Assembly (NCBI GenBank): GCA_022568135.1
Contig: JADFFQ010000025.1
Coordinates: forward strand, 1 to 49,633
DNA from: Planctomycetota bacterium
GTDB lineage: Bacteria > Planctomycetota > Phycisphaerae > Phycisphaerales > SM1A02
Direction of reading: 5' to 3'
Length of the DNA stretch: 49,633 nt
Numbering within the stretch: position 1 is the first letter of the stretch; each line of letters opens with the position of its first letter. The translations under genes and the position numbers were made by a program. This document shows positions 16,670 through 27,261 of the stretch, piece by piece. Under the pieces are notes generated by a model, which made no database searches, was not told the origin of the DNA, and was given only the letters and a program-made list of their open reading frames with translations.

Positions 16670-17464
16670 CTAGCCCCCCTCCCTTCCGCCAGGCCGTACG
16701 GACGCTGTCTTCCTCGAATCGGGCGAGGTGAATTCAAGCTGGTCGCTCATTGGATTCCTTCCCCGGGGCTTGATTCGTGGTTGCACCTCACGGACGTCCA
16801 TCTCAGGGTTGAGCGTCATCCGGATTCCGAACTGACGCAGGCTCTGCTCCCCGAACGTCGTTTCCTCCGAGTAGTCCAGGATCACGTCCTGGATCAGGGG
16901 ATACGCGTTGAGTTCCCCCATGTATCGCGAGACCTCCAGATCCGTGGGAGCAACACCGACCATGGAGATCGAAACCTTGTAATGAGGTGCCTCGATTTTC
17001 TCTTGCTCCTCGGCGGCCTCGGCTCGGGTTTTGGCTCGCTTGGGCCGCTTCAGCCGGCCGGTTCTCCGTCCTTGCCCCGGCTCTTGGTGACGCTTGATTA
17101 TTTCCGATCGTAGATCGAACTTGAGCAGACCTAGACGCGGAGGCATGCGATTGATCAACTCCGCAAGAAGGATGCTGCGCGGCACGCGCTCGACCAGCGC
17201 CGCGGCCAGTTCCGCCTTGTTGAGCATCTGGTTCTTCTGCCGCTCCAGTTCATTGAGCCTTTCGATCTGCGCAGCTGCCTCTTGATATTGAGAGTTGATC
17301 GATGCCTGGGCGGCCTTCACCTGCGTCCACTGTTGATTCGTGAACAAGAATGCTGCAAAAACCGCGACCATCACGATGCCGAAGAGCGTGAGGCTGACGA
17401 CGTTGGTGCGGCGATCCGCCTTCTGGTCAAGGTAATCTTCCGGCAGGAAGCTCGTGTTGCTCAT
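16670..17464 (-). CDS. pilN: PilN-like pilus assembly protein
   Basis: The 264-residue protein begins with a short cytoplasmic stretch ending in SFLPEDYLDQ, comparable to the INLLP motif by which PilN binds PilM. A membrane helix follows (VVSLTLFGIVMVAVFAAFLF), then a coiled coil (about 50-95) and a periplasmic domain. A basic insertion (GRRTGRLKRPKRAKTRAEAA, about 135-155) and a disordered tail after residue 225 make it longer than the usual 180-200 residues. Its position between pilM and pilO supports the call. It would form the PilN-PilO heterodimer of the pilus platform. Confidence 0.8.
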   Translation of the reverse strand: MSNTSFLPEDYLDQKADRRTNVVSLTLFGIVMVAVFAAFLFTNQQWTQVKAAQASINSQYQEAAAQIERLNELERQKNQMLNKAELAAALVERVPRSILLAELINRMPPRLGLLKFDLRSEIIKRHQEPGQGRRTGRLKRPKRAKTRAEAAEEQEKIEAPHYKVSISMVGVAPTDLEVSRYMGELNAYPLIQDVILDYSEETTFGEQSLRQFGIRMTLNPEMDVREVQPRIKPRGRNPMSDQLEFTSPDSRKTASVRPGGREGG

Positions 17465-17476
17465 GCCGATGGCTCC

Positions 17477-18739
17477 TTACAGATCTGTTGGCGCGGTGCA
17501 CATACCGCAGGCCACCGCCCAGCCCGGCTGCGGCTCGCCAAGGTCAAGTCCGGGCGTCCGTTGCGATTTTGCGCTGACCAGTCTGGCGATGGGGTCACCC
17601 AACTGCGCCGGCAGGCGCAGTGCCCTGGCCACGTGCTGACAAAGCCCCACGTCCCTGGCTTCTCCCCCGAGGAAGATCATCTGATCCACCGGACGGTTGC
17701 GAAACAGACGCTGGTGGTAGCGCAGGCACATCGACAATTCGTCAGCGACCGCATCGGCCGATGAGGAAATTTCGAGATGCAAGCCGGCCTCGGAATCATC
17801 CTGCGCCATCAGGGAAGTGAGCTCCGGAGGCGTAGCGGCGACGCGCCGCTCCTGCGCCACCCCAACCGGCGATGATACTTGCTCGGTCTGCACTTCAGTT
17901 GCCGGGTCGGTCATCGCCGTCGCGACCGCCAAAGACTCGGTCGGTGCGATCGAATCGGCATCGTGCTGCGATCGGGACAACGATGCCGCGGACGGAACTT
18001 GCCCCGAGAGACGATGCTCCCTGGCACTTGCGACATCGCATTGAAGCTTCTCGGCAATCCGTCGATCGAGCTGTTGACCACCCATGTGGATGCATCTGGC
18101 GAAAACGATCTGCTTGCCGTGGGCGATCGCAACCTTGGTGGATCCCCAGCCGAGGTCAACGTATAACGTCGTGCGGTTCGTGTCCTCCTGGCGGCAATGC
18201 AGGTAGTCAAACGCGCGCACCATCGCGATCACTCCACTTTGCACCCCGACCGTTTCCAGCTTGCATTTCTTCAGAAGCTGGACGTATCGCATGACCGTGT
18301 CCCGGCCGACGGCGATGCAAATCAGCTCCGATCGACCCTGGCCTTCACCGTGGACGTCGGCGACCGCGACTGTTCGGAGCACCATGCCGTCGGCAGGCAA
18401 CCCGAGTTGGGCTTGGAGCTGTGCCTTGATGAGATCGTCGCGATTGCCGCCGTCAGCACCAGCGATCTGCATGTGCTGGATGAACGTCTGCCCGCTGGGG
18501 ACGGAGCAGATCGTTCGCTTTCCCCTGAACTTGCCCTTGGTGAGCAGCTGTGGAAGCTGCTTCTCGAAGAACTTGAATTCCTCGTCCTTCTCAGCGCGAA
18601 TTGAATCGGGAATCGGTAGCTCCGCCGCCGCCAGAAGCGTTGCCCGTTCACCCGGACCGATCTGCAGCATCTTCACCGATGCCGACCCGAAGTCGATCGC
18701 GATCGGCGAAGGCTGGGCCGAGAACATCGAGAACCCCAT
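17477..18739 (-). CDS. pilM: Actin-like pilus assembly ATPase PilM
   Basis: Start at 18739 removes a 42-residue upstream extension lacking homology and gives MGFSMFSAQPSPIAIDFGSA, the PilM phosphate-1 motif (residues 13-25). Other actin-fold marks are LYVDLGWGSTKVAI (192-205), the MGGQQLDRRIAE segment and MIFLGGEA (354-361). PilM is a cytoplasmic ring protein that binds ATP and the PilN N-terminus and links the motor to the platform. Residues about 245-325 form a polar, Ser/Ala/Thr-rich insertion not normally present in the 350-residue family. The gene heads the pilM-N-O-P-like-B set and has about 220 bases of non-coding DNA upstream for a promoter. Confidence 0.88.
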   Translation of the reverse strand: MGFSMFSAQPSPIAIDFGSASVKMLQIGPGERATLLAAAELPIPDSIRAEKDEEFKFFEKQLPQLLTKGKFRGKRTICSVPSGQTFIQHMQIAGADGGNRDDLIKAQLQAQLGLPADGMVLRTVAVADVHGEGQGRSELICIAVGRDTVMRYVQLLKKCKLETVGVQSGVIAMVRAFDYLHCRQEDTNRTTLYVDLGWGSTKVAIAHGKQIVFARCIHMGGQQLDRRIAEKLQCDVASAREHRLSGQVPSAASLSRSQHDADSIAPTESLAVATAMTDPATEVQTEQVSSPVGVAQERRVAATPPELTSLMAQDDSEAGLHLEISSSADAVADELSMCLRYHQRLFRNRPVDQMIFLGGEARDVGLCQHVARALRLPAQLGDPIARLVSAKSQRTPGLDLGEPQPGWAVACGMCTAPTDL

Positions 18740-18961
18740 CACACGACTCCGAGGCTTGCGTCTGCCGCAGCGGACCGCGCGGCCACGACCTGTCCATCGA
18801 CCCCATGCAGGGGCGGGTTGAGACTGCGACCCAGCGAACAACGAGCAAATCCACGCCGTGCCCAAACAGATCGCCTTTGAATCGGGTGCAGACCGATAAC
18901 CGGCCCCAGAACTCAGAAGATTGTGCTCGTTTCGATGCCGCCGATCGTGGCACGACAGAAA

Positions 18962-19609
18962 TCACCGGCGAGTAGCACTACCAGCACGCAGCGTGCTCAC
19001 CGCCCTGGGTACCGCCTCCCCCAGTGCCGTGAGGCCCTTCGGAAGATTCCACGCCTGCCGGAGGCGATCCCCCGTGGTGTTGCTGACCGCTCGCAGCTCG
19101 ACCCCCGGCACGCCGAGGCGGCGCGCGGCATGCACAACGGCTGCGCCTTCCATCGCTTCGGCGATCGCAGCGGTGCGTCGAACCACCTCTTGGGCGGCTG
19201 CATCAGTTCCTGAACAGGTGGCCACCGTCGCGATTGGGCCGCAACGAAACAGCAGCGATAGACGCGTTAGCGCCCGCTCATCGACCGGCACCGCATTGCC
19301 GGAAAAATCGCCGAGCGCGAGGCCCAAGGCCGCGATGTCTGTAAACCCGGACGGGGTGAGCAGACCTTCCTCCGCATACACGCACCGACTGGCGACCACA
19401 ACCTCGCCGATCGACAATCCGCCGCCGGGAAGCGCCCCCGCAACACCGGTGTTGAGCACCATGTCAAATGCGCCGTCGCGAATGATCGCCTCGGTCGTCG
19501 CTGCCGCGGCATTGGTTCGCCCAACTCCGCCGACGATGACCTTAGAGTGATCGATCGAGCCGACCGCATCGGCCTCCGCCTGCACTGATGTCACGATCAA
19601 CACTCGCAT
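18962..19609 (-). CDS. mqnB: Futalosine hydrolase (menaquinone biosynthesis)
   Basis: The 215-residue protein belongs to the nucleoside-phosphorylase-like hydrolases, with LIVTSVQAEADAV at the start, GGVGRTNAAAATT, LNTGVAGALPGGGLSIGEVV, VYAEEGLLTPSGF, VATCSGTDAAA and EAMEGAAVVHAA. That order of motifs is typical of MqnB, which splits futalosine (or aminodeoxyfutalosine) into dehypoxanthinyl futalosine (or its equivalent) and the base. The Asn-Thr-Thr-Gly-Asp segment near the end (VSNTTGDR) completes the active site. This implies the futalosine route to menaquinone. The start ATG (19609-19607) overlaps the stop of the preceding small gene by one base (TGATG). Confidence 0.88.
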   Translation of the reverse strand: MRVLIVTSVQAEADAVGSIDHSKVIVGGVGRTNAAAATTEAIIRDGAFDMVLNTGVAGALPGGGLSIGEVVVASRCVYAEEGLLTPSGFTDIAALGLALGDFSGNAVPVDERALTRLSLLFRCGPIATVATCSGTDAAAQEVVRRTAAIAEAMEGAAVVHAARRLGVPGVELRAVSNTTGDRLRQAWNLPKGLTALGEAVPRAVSTLRAGSATRR

Positions 19610-19830
19610 CAATCAAGCGACCGCACCCAGATGTTGCGATATCGCACCGGGTCGCCGTGATCCTGCAAGAGAATCGCCCGGCCCTCACGCCCCATCCAAG
19701 GGTCCCACGACGAGCCGTCGAACACCATGACGGTCTTCGCATCTTGCACCGGTTGAGACGGCCGAGAAGTGCACCCAGTAACGATTAGCGCACCAGCGGC
19801 AACCGTACACCTATGTCCGCGCATCTTCAC
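19609..19830 (-). pseudogene. DUF1080 (3-keto-disaccharide hydrolase-type) lipoprotein, internally deleted
   Basis: Only 73 codons remain. The N-terminus has a lipoprotein signal (GALIVTGC lipobox) followed by TVMVFDGSSWDPWMG, resembling the first strand of DUF1080 proteins (FDG....W). The C-terminus REGRAILLQDHGDPVRYRNI-WVRSL is the typical last strand of the same domain (LQDHG.PV.FRNIW). In intact proteins 150 or more residues separate these two parts. The reading frame is intact through the junction, so a short lipoprotein may still be made. It overlaps mqnB by one base (TGATG) and may survive because it translates into mqnB. Confidence 0.65.
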
Positions 19831-19854
19831 CGGTTGAAATCCTCCTCGACAAGC

Positions 19855-19902
19855 AAGCCGAACCTGACGAGTCCGCCGTGGCGGACGAGGAAGGTCCGGG
19901 TC
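19855..19902. repeat. Single REP-type hairpin unit, copy C
   Basis: One arm only: AAGCCGAACCTGACGAG, the inner stem GTCCGCC-GT-GGCGGAC, then GAGGAAGGTCCGGGTC. The outer stem has one mismatch (CCGAACCT against AGGTCCGG). It lies between hisS and the DUF1080 remnant. The inner stem sequence differs from copies A and B but still pairs perfectly. Confidence 0.8.
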
Positions 19903-19941
19903 GTTGTGCTGTATCCAAAATCCGCGACCTTCCGCCGGCGG

Positions 19942-21285
19942 CTACTGTTTCTGTCGCTCGCGCAGCATCGTCGCCAGATCGTCCAGCTTCACGTTCTCCT
20001 GTTTGCCGCTGTCGAGATCCTTGACGACGACCCGCCAAGGCGGGCCGTCTTTCAGCTCATCACCGAGAATGACCGCAAAACGCGCTCTGGCCTTGGCCGC
20101 CTCACCAAGCAGCTTGCCGACGTTGCGCGTGGATCGGTAGCTGTGGCGAGCGTGCAAACCTTCCCGGCGAAGCTTCGCGACCAGTGGTCGAAACTGCTTC
20201 TCGGCTTCGTCCTTGCCCGCCGAGATGACGAACGCATCCGGCCGGGGGGCGCACTCTTGGGCCGCCTTGAGCAGCCCGCGATCTTCCAAGACCAGTCGCA
20301 GGACGACATCGCCCATCGCGAAGCCGCAAGCGGGCGTCGGCGGCCCGCCGAACAATTCAACGAGATTGTCATATCGTCCGCCACCTGCAATCGCCCGCTC
20401 CTCGCCCGAGGTCTCATGAATCTCAAAGACAGTGCCGGTGTAGTATGCGAGCCCACGGACGACACCCAGGTCTACTTGGACCCACTGGCTCAAATCCAGA
20501 GATTCGAGCTCAACCATGAGTTCGAACAAAACATGGTGGACCTCAGCATCACCCGGAAACATCTGTTGCAAGGCAACGGAGTAATGGTGCCCTTGGACGA
20601 AATCAATTGTCTTATCGAGATGCGTGATGAATTCTTTGGACAGACCTATTTTCCCGGCCTCCCAAGCAAACTCTTCTCTTGACAACTTCGATCGCCGGTC
20701 CAAGAGGATGTAAACCTCCTCTTGATGAGTGGGATCGCTGATTCCTTCATCCAAAAGGATCGTTTCCATAACACGCCGGTCACTAATCTGTATCTGAATG
20801 TTTTTTGGTGATAGACCAAGTGCTTGAAGCGCGGAGACTGCGGCGCTGATGATCTCCACATCGGCTGCCACGGACTCATCGCCGATGATGTCGAGGTTCC
20901 ACTGGATGTGTTCGCGCAATCGGCCGCGCTGGGGGCGCTCGGCCCGAAAGAACGGACCGATTGAGAACCATTTCGTCGGCTTGGGCAGAGCGCCGGCCTG
21001 GGCTGCGTACATGCGGGCGAGCGTCGGGGTGAACTCCGGGCGAAGGGCGTAGTCCACGTCGCCGCCGGCCCGGCGAAAGCTGAACAGCTCGGACACGATC
21101 CCCGGCCCGGACTTGGCCGTGTAGAGGTCCAAGTGCTCGAACGTCGGTCCATCAATTTCCTCGAACCCGTGGTTGATCGAGACTTCTCGCCAGACGCTCT
21201 CGATGTATCGCCGGACGGCCAGGTCCTGCGGGTAGAAATCGCGCGTGCCCTTTGGGGGCTGAAATGTGTGGGTGCGGGCAGCCAT
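19942..21285 (-). CDS. hisS: Histidyl-tRNA synthetase
   Basis: Start at 21285 gives MAARTHTFQPPKGTRDFYPQ, the conserved class II N-terminus. Motif 2 is FFRAERPQRGRLREHIQWNL; the histidine-binding loops are LGVVRGLAYYTGTVFEI and GGGRYDNLV, and GCGFAMG-like ACGFAMGDVVLRL follows. The C-terminal anticodon-binding domain covers about residues 340-440. At 447 residues it is slightly longer than the bacterial average of 420-430. It charges tRNA-His in the cytoplasm. The frame upstream of 21285 is open but lacks homology. Confidence 0.95.
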   Translation of the reverse strand: MAARTHTFQPPKGTRDFYPQDLAVRRYIESVWREVSINHGFEEIDGPTFEHLDLYTAKSGPGIVSELFSFRRAGGDVDYALRPEFTPTLARMYAAQAGALPKPTKWFSIGPFFRAERPQRGRLREHIQWNLDIIGDESVAADVEIISAAVSALQALGLSPKNIQIQISDRRVMETILLDEGISDPTHQEEVYILLDRRSKLSREEFAWEAGKIGLSKEFITHLDKTIDFVQGHHYSVALQQMFPGDAEVHHVLFELMVELESLDLSQWVQVDLGVVRGLAYYTGTVFEIHETSGEERAIAGGGRYDNLVELFGGPPTPACGFAMGDVVLRLVLEDRGLLKAAQECAPRPDAFVISAGKDEAEKQFRPLVAKLRREGLHARHSYRSTRNVGKLLGEAAKARARFAVILGDELKDGPPWRVVVKDLDSGKQENVKLDDLATMLRERQKQ

Positions 21286-21414
21286 CACCGAGCAGTGTAG
21301 CGATCTTGCACCCAGCCAGCCGTCCGCCGAGGCGGATCCCCGCCCGCGGCTTCCGGGCAATCACATGCCGATCCGTGACGGTTCAGCAACCGCTGTGGGG
21401 ACACGGCGGCTCGC

Positions 21415-22425
21415 TCAAACCACCAACACTGCAGCACCCTTGATTGCATCGTGCTTGAGCGCAATCAGCGCATCGTTGGCTTGGGCTAACGGGAACGTCT
21501 CGACGTGTGTCTTCACCCCCACGCGTGCGGCTTCTTCGAGAAACGCCCGGCCGTCGGCGCGCGTGTTGTTGGCCACACTGCGGATGACGCGCTCCCAATA
21601 GAGGTCCTGGTATTGGAGCGACGGGATTCGGCTCATGTGGATCCCGCCCAGGACGAGGCAGCCGCCGCGGTCCAGGGCCTCCAGCGCCGCCGGGACGATC
21701 TCCCCCGCCGGGGCATAGATGATCGCCGCGTCGAGCTTGACCGGCGGTTGATCGAAGGTATCGCCCACCCATGCGGCGCCGAGTTCTTCTGCGAGGTTCT
21801 GATGGCGCTTCCGATCACGCGTGCAGACGAAGACCTCTGCTCCGCGGCTTCGCGCGATTTGGATACCGATGTGGGCTGCCGCTCCGAAGCCATACATACC
21901 CAGCCGCGCACCGCTCCACTGCTCAATACCGGTCTGCTGCAAACAGCGATAGCCCACAATCCCCGCGCACAGCAACGGCGCGACCTGATGATCGTCAAGC
22001 TTCTGCGGCAGTGGATAGACGTAGTCCGCCGGAGCGACGACATACTCCCCATACCCGCCGTCGCGAGTCCAGCCGGTGAACTGGGCCTGTTCACAGAGAT
22101 TCTCTCGACCGGTTGAGCAGTAACGACATGAGCCGCAGGTGCAATGCAGCCACGCGATACCAACGCGATCGCCGATCGTGAAGCCGCGAGCGGCTTCACC
22201 GAGTTGCTCAACAATACCGACGATCTGGTGGCCGGGGATGATCGGCTTCTTCTGGCGGGACTGATCGAGTTCGCCTTCGACGACGTGCAAGTCGGTCCGG
22301 CAGACGCCACAGGCGCGGACCTTGATGAGCAAGTGCCCCGGCGGCGGGGTTGGTGTCTCGACCTCCGTAAAGGCCAGCGGCCGATCACGCACCGGCGCCG
22401 GCTGATGAAGCACGCAGGCCTTCAT
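21415..22425 (-). CDS. Zinc-dependent alcohol dehydrogenase
   Basis: The 336-residue MDR enzyme has the catalytic zinc ligands C42 ([10 protein letters not shown]) and the histidine of PGHQIVG, where the usual GHE is GHQ. The structural zinc cysteines are C97, C100, C103 and C111. The cofactor loop is [17 protein letters not shown](P)-binding with Ala replacing the last Gly. The sequence resembles bacterial AdhA-type dehydrogenases that oxidise or reduce short alcohols and aldehydes. It lies 35 bases downstream of hepT on the same strand. A perfect palindrome at 22180-22197 lies inside the coding frame. Confidence 0.85.
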   Translation of the reverse strand: MKACVLHQPAPVRDRPLAFTEVETPTPPPGHLLIKVRACGVCRTDLHVVEGELDQSRQKKPIIPGHQIVGIVEQLGEAARGFTIGDRVGIAWLHCTCGSCRYCSTGRENLCEQAQFTGWTRDGGYGEYVVAPADYVYPLPQKLDDHQVAPLLCAGIVGYRCLQQTGIEQWSGARLGMYGFGAAAHIGIQIARSRGAEVFVCTRDRKRHQNLAEELGAAWVGDTFDQPPVKLDAAIIYAPAGEIVPAALEALDRGGCLVLGGIHMSRIPSLQYQDLYWERVIRSVANNTRADGRAFLEEAARVGVKTHVETFPLAQANDALIALKHDAIKGAAVLVV

Positions 22426-22459
22426 GGCCGTTCATCGTAACGCACGCCGCAAGCTGTGG

Positions 22460-22807
22460 TCATCCACCAAGCGCTGCCAAGAGCTTCTGCGCCTCCTTAG
22501 CGAGCACCGCAACGTCGTTTTCGATAATCCTCCAGACAACCTCGTCCTTGATGACGTCATACCCGTGTATGAGTTGGTTGCGGAAGCCAATGATCGTTGC
22601 GGCCTCTGAAACGTTGTGTTCGATGCTCGGGTCGAGGTCAATCGCCCGCCGCAGAGCTTCGCCGATGATGATGAACTCCCGCTCGATACTGGAGCGAGTC
22701 TGCCGCACCGTTTGGTACGTCTCAAGACTCGAGCCGGCAGCGGTCTGCTCGATCGCACTGCACGCCTCCACAATGTCATGGAGATACTTCCGCAGATCAC
22801 GCGGCAT
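22460..22807 (-). CDS. hepT: HepT-like toxin (DUF86), type VII toxin-antitoxin
   Basis: The 115-residue all-alpha protein has the HEPN active-site motif R76-NQLI-H81-G-Y83 (RX4HXY). In the best studied pair, HepT is an RNase whose tyrosine is oligo-AMPylated by MntA. The start ATG at 22807 overlaps the end of mntA (22797) by 11 bases, the standard coupling for these pairs. An 11-residue upstream extension in the same frame is unlikely to be used. Confidence 0.88.
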   Translation of the reverse strand: MPRDLRKYLHDIVEACSAIEQTAAGSSLETYQTVRQTRSSIEREFIIIGEALRRAIDLDPSIEHNVSEAATIIGFRNQLIHGYDVIKDEVVWRIIENDVAVLAKEAQKLLAALGG

Positions 22808-23105
22808 AGAGCAGCACCTTGCTTGCCTCGACGGACTCACGGAAATATGGATTGCGAATTGCGGGCAGCTCGATGAGGTCGATGTTGCGGCCGAATAATC
22901 CGCTTAGCCCCTGCTGAAGCCGAAAATACACATCGTCAAATCCGCTGCGGGGGCCGGGGAGGAACTCCACGAGAAAGTCCAAATCGCTGCGGTCCGGGTC
23001 AAATCTATCGGTTGCCGCGGAGCCGACGAGGTACAGCGCCCTCACGCGATGGTCCTTGCAAAGGCTTCGGAGTTCATCCCGCTTCTTGGCGCTAATCGTA
23101 TTCAT
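22797..23105 (-). CDS. mntA: MntA-like nucleotidyltransferase antitoxin
   Basis: The 102-residue minimal nucleotidyltransferase has YLVGSAATDRFDPDRSDLDF, that is G28-S29 followed 12 residues later by D41-x-D43. The usual spacing is GS-x10-DxD; here it is one residue longer. It is expected to neutralise HepT by AMPylation. mntA precedes hepT with an 11-base overlap. The pair sits between mcm and the alcohol dehydrogenase gene, all on the minus strand. Confidence 0.85.
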   Translation of the reverse strand: MNTISAKKRDELRSLCKDHRVRALYLVGSAATDRFDPDRSDLDFLVEFLPGPRSGFDDVYFRLQQGLSGLFGRNIDLIELPAIRNPYFRESVEASKVLLYAA

Positions 23106-23155
23106 GACACGAGACTCTCAGGTCCCGCCCTTGTCTCTTGGGGAGGTGTGCAGGT

Positions 23156-24829
<1,674 letters not shown>

Positions 24830-24977
24830 GCGACTATCGTAGCGTGGCCGTGGCCGAAGACGCAGGGAATCAACGGCGCAGCACCAACCGAAGGTGGCGA
24901 GCCGTCCCGGCGCGCCGAGACCCTCCGCCGCGGTCACCACCGCTCGGCAACAGGTGTCCGTCTCCGCGGCCCCTGGT

Positions 24978-25478
24978 CTAATCGTCGTAAATTGTCCGGC
25001 CGGCGCCGGGTGGAAGTTGGCCCCCCTGAGGCGTCCACCACGTCGCCTCGCCTTGGGGCTGATCCGAGCGCAGCGCCTCGTCGGGTGGGGCGATGGCCAT
25101 CTCCGGCGCCTGGCGGAAGGTCACATCGATCCGCCGACTGGCCGCCCCGGGGACCGTCAGGGCGTTGCGGAGCCGGCCGATTCGGGTCCCGATCTCGAAG
25201 ATCTGGTAACGCATCAGATCAGGTGTGAGCACCGGATCGTCTCCTGCTTCGGCCACGAAATCGAGCGACAACTGCTTCCCAACCGGAATTTCGATCGAGA
25301 AGATCGCTTCTTCGGTGTTTGTGTCAACGAGTGTAATCGTCGTCGGCCTGGATTCGGTCGAATAATACGTCGTTGAGCCGCCGGTAAAGGGCAGGAACCC
25401 CCCGCCCGGAGCATGGCAGCCGGAGATGGCCATTGCACCGGCCACACACATCGTCAGTCGCTTGGTGAACCTCAACAT
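24978..25478 (-). CDS. Putative lipoprotein, 166 aa
   Basis: The start at 25478 follows AGGGGAG and gives a lipoprotein signal, MLRFTKRLTMCVAGAMAISG with C21 next (lipobox AISGC). The mature part has TTITLVDTNTEEAIFSIEIP then VGKQLSLDF, a short beta-rich domain, and a Pro/Gln-rich end. I do not recognise the family. It faces ispF across a 253-base divergent region and may share promoters with it. Probably attached to the periplasmic face of a membrane. Confidence 0.7.
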   Translation of the reverse strand: MLRFTKRLTMCVAGAMAISGCHAPGGGFLPFTGGSTTYYSTESRPTTITLVDTNTEEAIFSIEIPVGKQLSLDFVAEAGDDPVLTPDLMRYQIFEIGTRIGRLRNALTVPGAASRRIDVTFRQAPEMAIAPPDEALRSDQPQGEATWWTPQGGQLPPGAGRTIYDD

Positions 25479-25731
25479 GCGATCTCCCCTCGTCCACGCG
25501 CTTTGCGGCGGCTTCGAGCCGGCGGTCCCGGGCAAGCCGTTCGCGCCGCCCCGGGCTCCAGCCAATCCCGCCCATGAGGTATCGGCCAAGTTCAGCCTGG
25601 GGTGCGGCCAAAAGCCATCCGAGTTCGCGTGCCGATCCGACGCGAAAGGCCTGCCCGGGAGCATCGACCGCCCGGTGACCCGCCGCGCCGACAACTATGA
25701 GAACACCCGGCGGTGCCGGTAAAGTGTGGGC

Positions 25732-26253
25732 ATGACCAATCCCCCTGAGCCACCCTATCGCATCGGCCACGGTTACGACCTTCATCGTCTGGAGCCGCTG
25801 GCCCCGGATGGACCAGGCCGGCCGTTTGTGCTTGGGGGCGTGCGGTTCGACCATCCGCTGGGTCCGGTCGGCCACTCCGATGGCGATGCGGTCTACCACG
25901 CGGTCACGGATGCGATCCTGGGAGCGCTGGGCCAGGCCGATATCGGCGAGCTGTTTCCCGACACCGATCCCGGACACGAAGCCGCTGATTCGTCCGAGTT
26001 CGTTCGCGAAGCGGCCCGCCGGATGCACGCTTGCGGCTTCGCGCTGGGCAACCTCGACATCACCGTCGTCTGCGAACGGCCCAAGATCGCCTCTCGCAAG
26101 GCGGAACTGATTGCGAACATCGCGAAACTGTTGGATTGTGATCGCAACCGGGTGAATCTCAAGGGCAAGACGCACGAAGCGGTTGACGCGGTCGGCGAAG
26201 GCCGGGCGATCGAAGTCCACTCGGTTGTCCTCCTCCTGCGGCGCGAGACGTGA
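25732..26253 (+). CDS. ispF: 2-C-methyl-D-erythritol 2,4-cyclodiphosphate synthase
   Basis: The 173-residue protein shows the IspF metal site GHGYDLHRL (D16, H18) with the third ligand in DAVYHAVTDAILG (H56). It also has PVGHSDGDA, ADIGELFPDTDP and the C-terminal RVNLKGKTHE. IspF closes the cyclic diphosphate in the non-mevalonate isoprenoid pathway. A small insertion (PLAPDGPGRP) follows the first motif. ATG at 25732 is chosen over an in-frame GTG two codons upstream. Confidence 0.93.
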   Translation: MTNPPEPPYRIGHGYDLHRLEPLAPDGPGRPFVLGGVRFDHPLGPVGHSDGDAVYHAVTDAILGALGQADIGELFPDTDPGHEAADSSEFVREAARRMHACGFALGNLDITVVCERPKIASRKAELIANIAKLLDCDRNRVNLKGKTHEAVDAVGEGRAIEVHSVVLLLRRET

Positions 26254-26351
26254 TCGTTTGGCGATCGTATTCGTGGATCACAATGTATGACCGGAACAAC
26301 CCTGGAGCCGATGTGTCGTACGGTAGGCGGGCAGAGATTCGAGGCTTCCTT

Positions 26352-27140
26352 ATGGTCATTGAGCTTGCGATCTTGATGCTGCTGTGGATGCCCATCGGGT
26401 GTGCGACGGGTCCGGCGTCCGTCACCCGCCCAGCGCGCGCTCCGGACCCGGTTGATGAATTGCTCGAGCGGCTGGAGCGCAGCGCCGATGACCTACGTGA
26501 CTTTGCGGCCAACATCCGGTACGACAAATGGGACGCCGTGTTGGAGCGCACGGAAATCCGCACCGGCGAGGTGATCTACCAGGTCGATCGGGCCGACGGC
26601 TCAAAGCGATTCGCGATCCTGTTCGACACGCTGATCATTCCCCCGCGCAGGGAAGATCGACGAACGCACTTCATCTTCGCCGGGAGCTGGTTCGTCGAGA
26701 TCGATCACGAAGCCAAGCAGTTCATCAAGCGGCAGATCGTCGCTCCGGACAAGCAGTTCGATCCGCTCAAGCTCGGCGAAGGGCCGTTCCCCTTGCCCAT
26801 CGGGCAGCCGAAGGATGAGGTTCTTGCGCGGTTCGACGTGCAGCGCATCGACGCCCCCAAGGAAGGCCTGCTGAAGAACCTCAGTGACGTCTACGGCCTG
26901 CGGCTGACCCCCAAGCCGAACACGCCGGAGGCACAGGACGTTCGGGAGATTCAACTGTTCTACGATCGCCAGACGCTGCTTCCGGCGGGGATCAACGTCC
27001 TCGAAGTCAACGGCGACCGCAAGACGGTGCGATTACGCAATCTGCGGCGCAACCAGGGCGTCGATGAGGACAAGCTGAGCATCGAGACGCCAGATCCCAA
27101 GCAAGGATGGCACATCGACGTTCGCCCCTGGCGGCCGTAG
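26352..27140 (+). CDS. LolA-like / outer-membrane lipoprotein-sorting type protein
   Basis: The start at 26352 opens a signal sequence (MVIELAILMLLWMPIGCATG) with a cysteine that could be lipidated, although the lipobox is weak. The mature 240 residues start with a helix (DELLERLERSADDLRDFAAN). An antiparallel beta series follows with the alternation seen in LolA/LolB-fold and DUF2092-type proteins: VIYQVDRADGSKRFAILFDT, then HFIFAGSWFVEIDHEAKQFI, and later LFYDRQTLLPAGINVLEVNG. The role may be lipid or lipoprotein binding, or structural. An in-frame extension to 26250 overlaps ispF and lacks a signal. Confidence 0.55.
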   Translation: MVIELAILMLLWMPIGCATGPASVTRPARAPDPVDELLERLERSADDLRDFAANIRYDKWDAVLERTEIRTGEVIYQVDRADGSKRFAILFDTLIIPPRREDRRTHFIFAGSWFVEIDHEAKQFIKRQIVAPDKQFDPLKLGEGPFPLPIGQPKDEVLARFDVQRIDAPKEGLLKNLSDVYGLRLTPKPNTPEAQDVREIQLFYDRQTLLPAGINVLEVNGDRKTVRLRNLRRNQGVDEDKLSIETPDPKQGWHIDVRPWRP

Positions 27141-27261
27141 TGAGCAACGAACGCGAGATCTCATCGGGCGCGATAGCAAGAGCTCAGAATCGTCGTGGAT
27201 TGCCCAACCAGATGCATCCGCGGCTGGAAAGATCACGTGCGCGGCCAAATCCGACGCGGTA

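Noticed and set aside
18760..18960. Possible sigma-54 promoter upstream of pilM
   Set aside because: The GGGCAC and TTTGCT elements are four bases too far apart for the GG-N10-GC rule.
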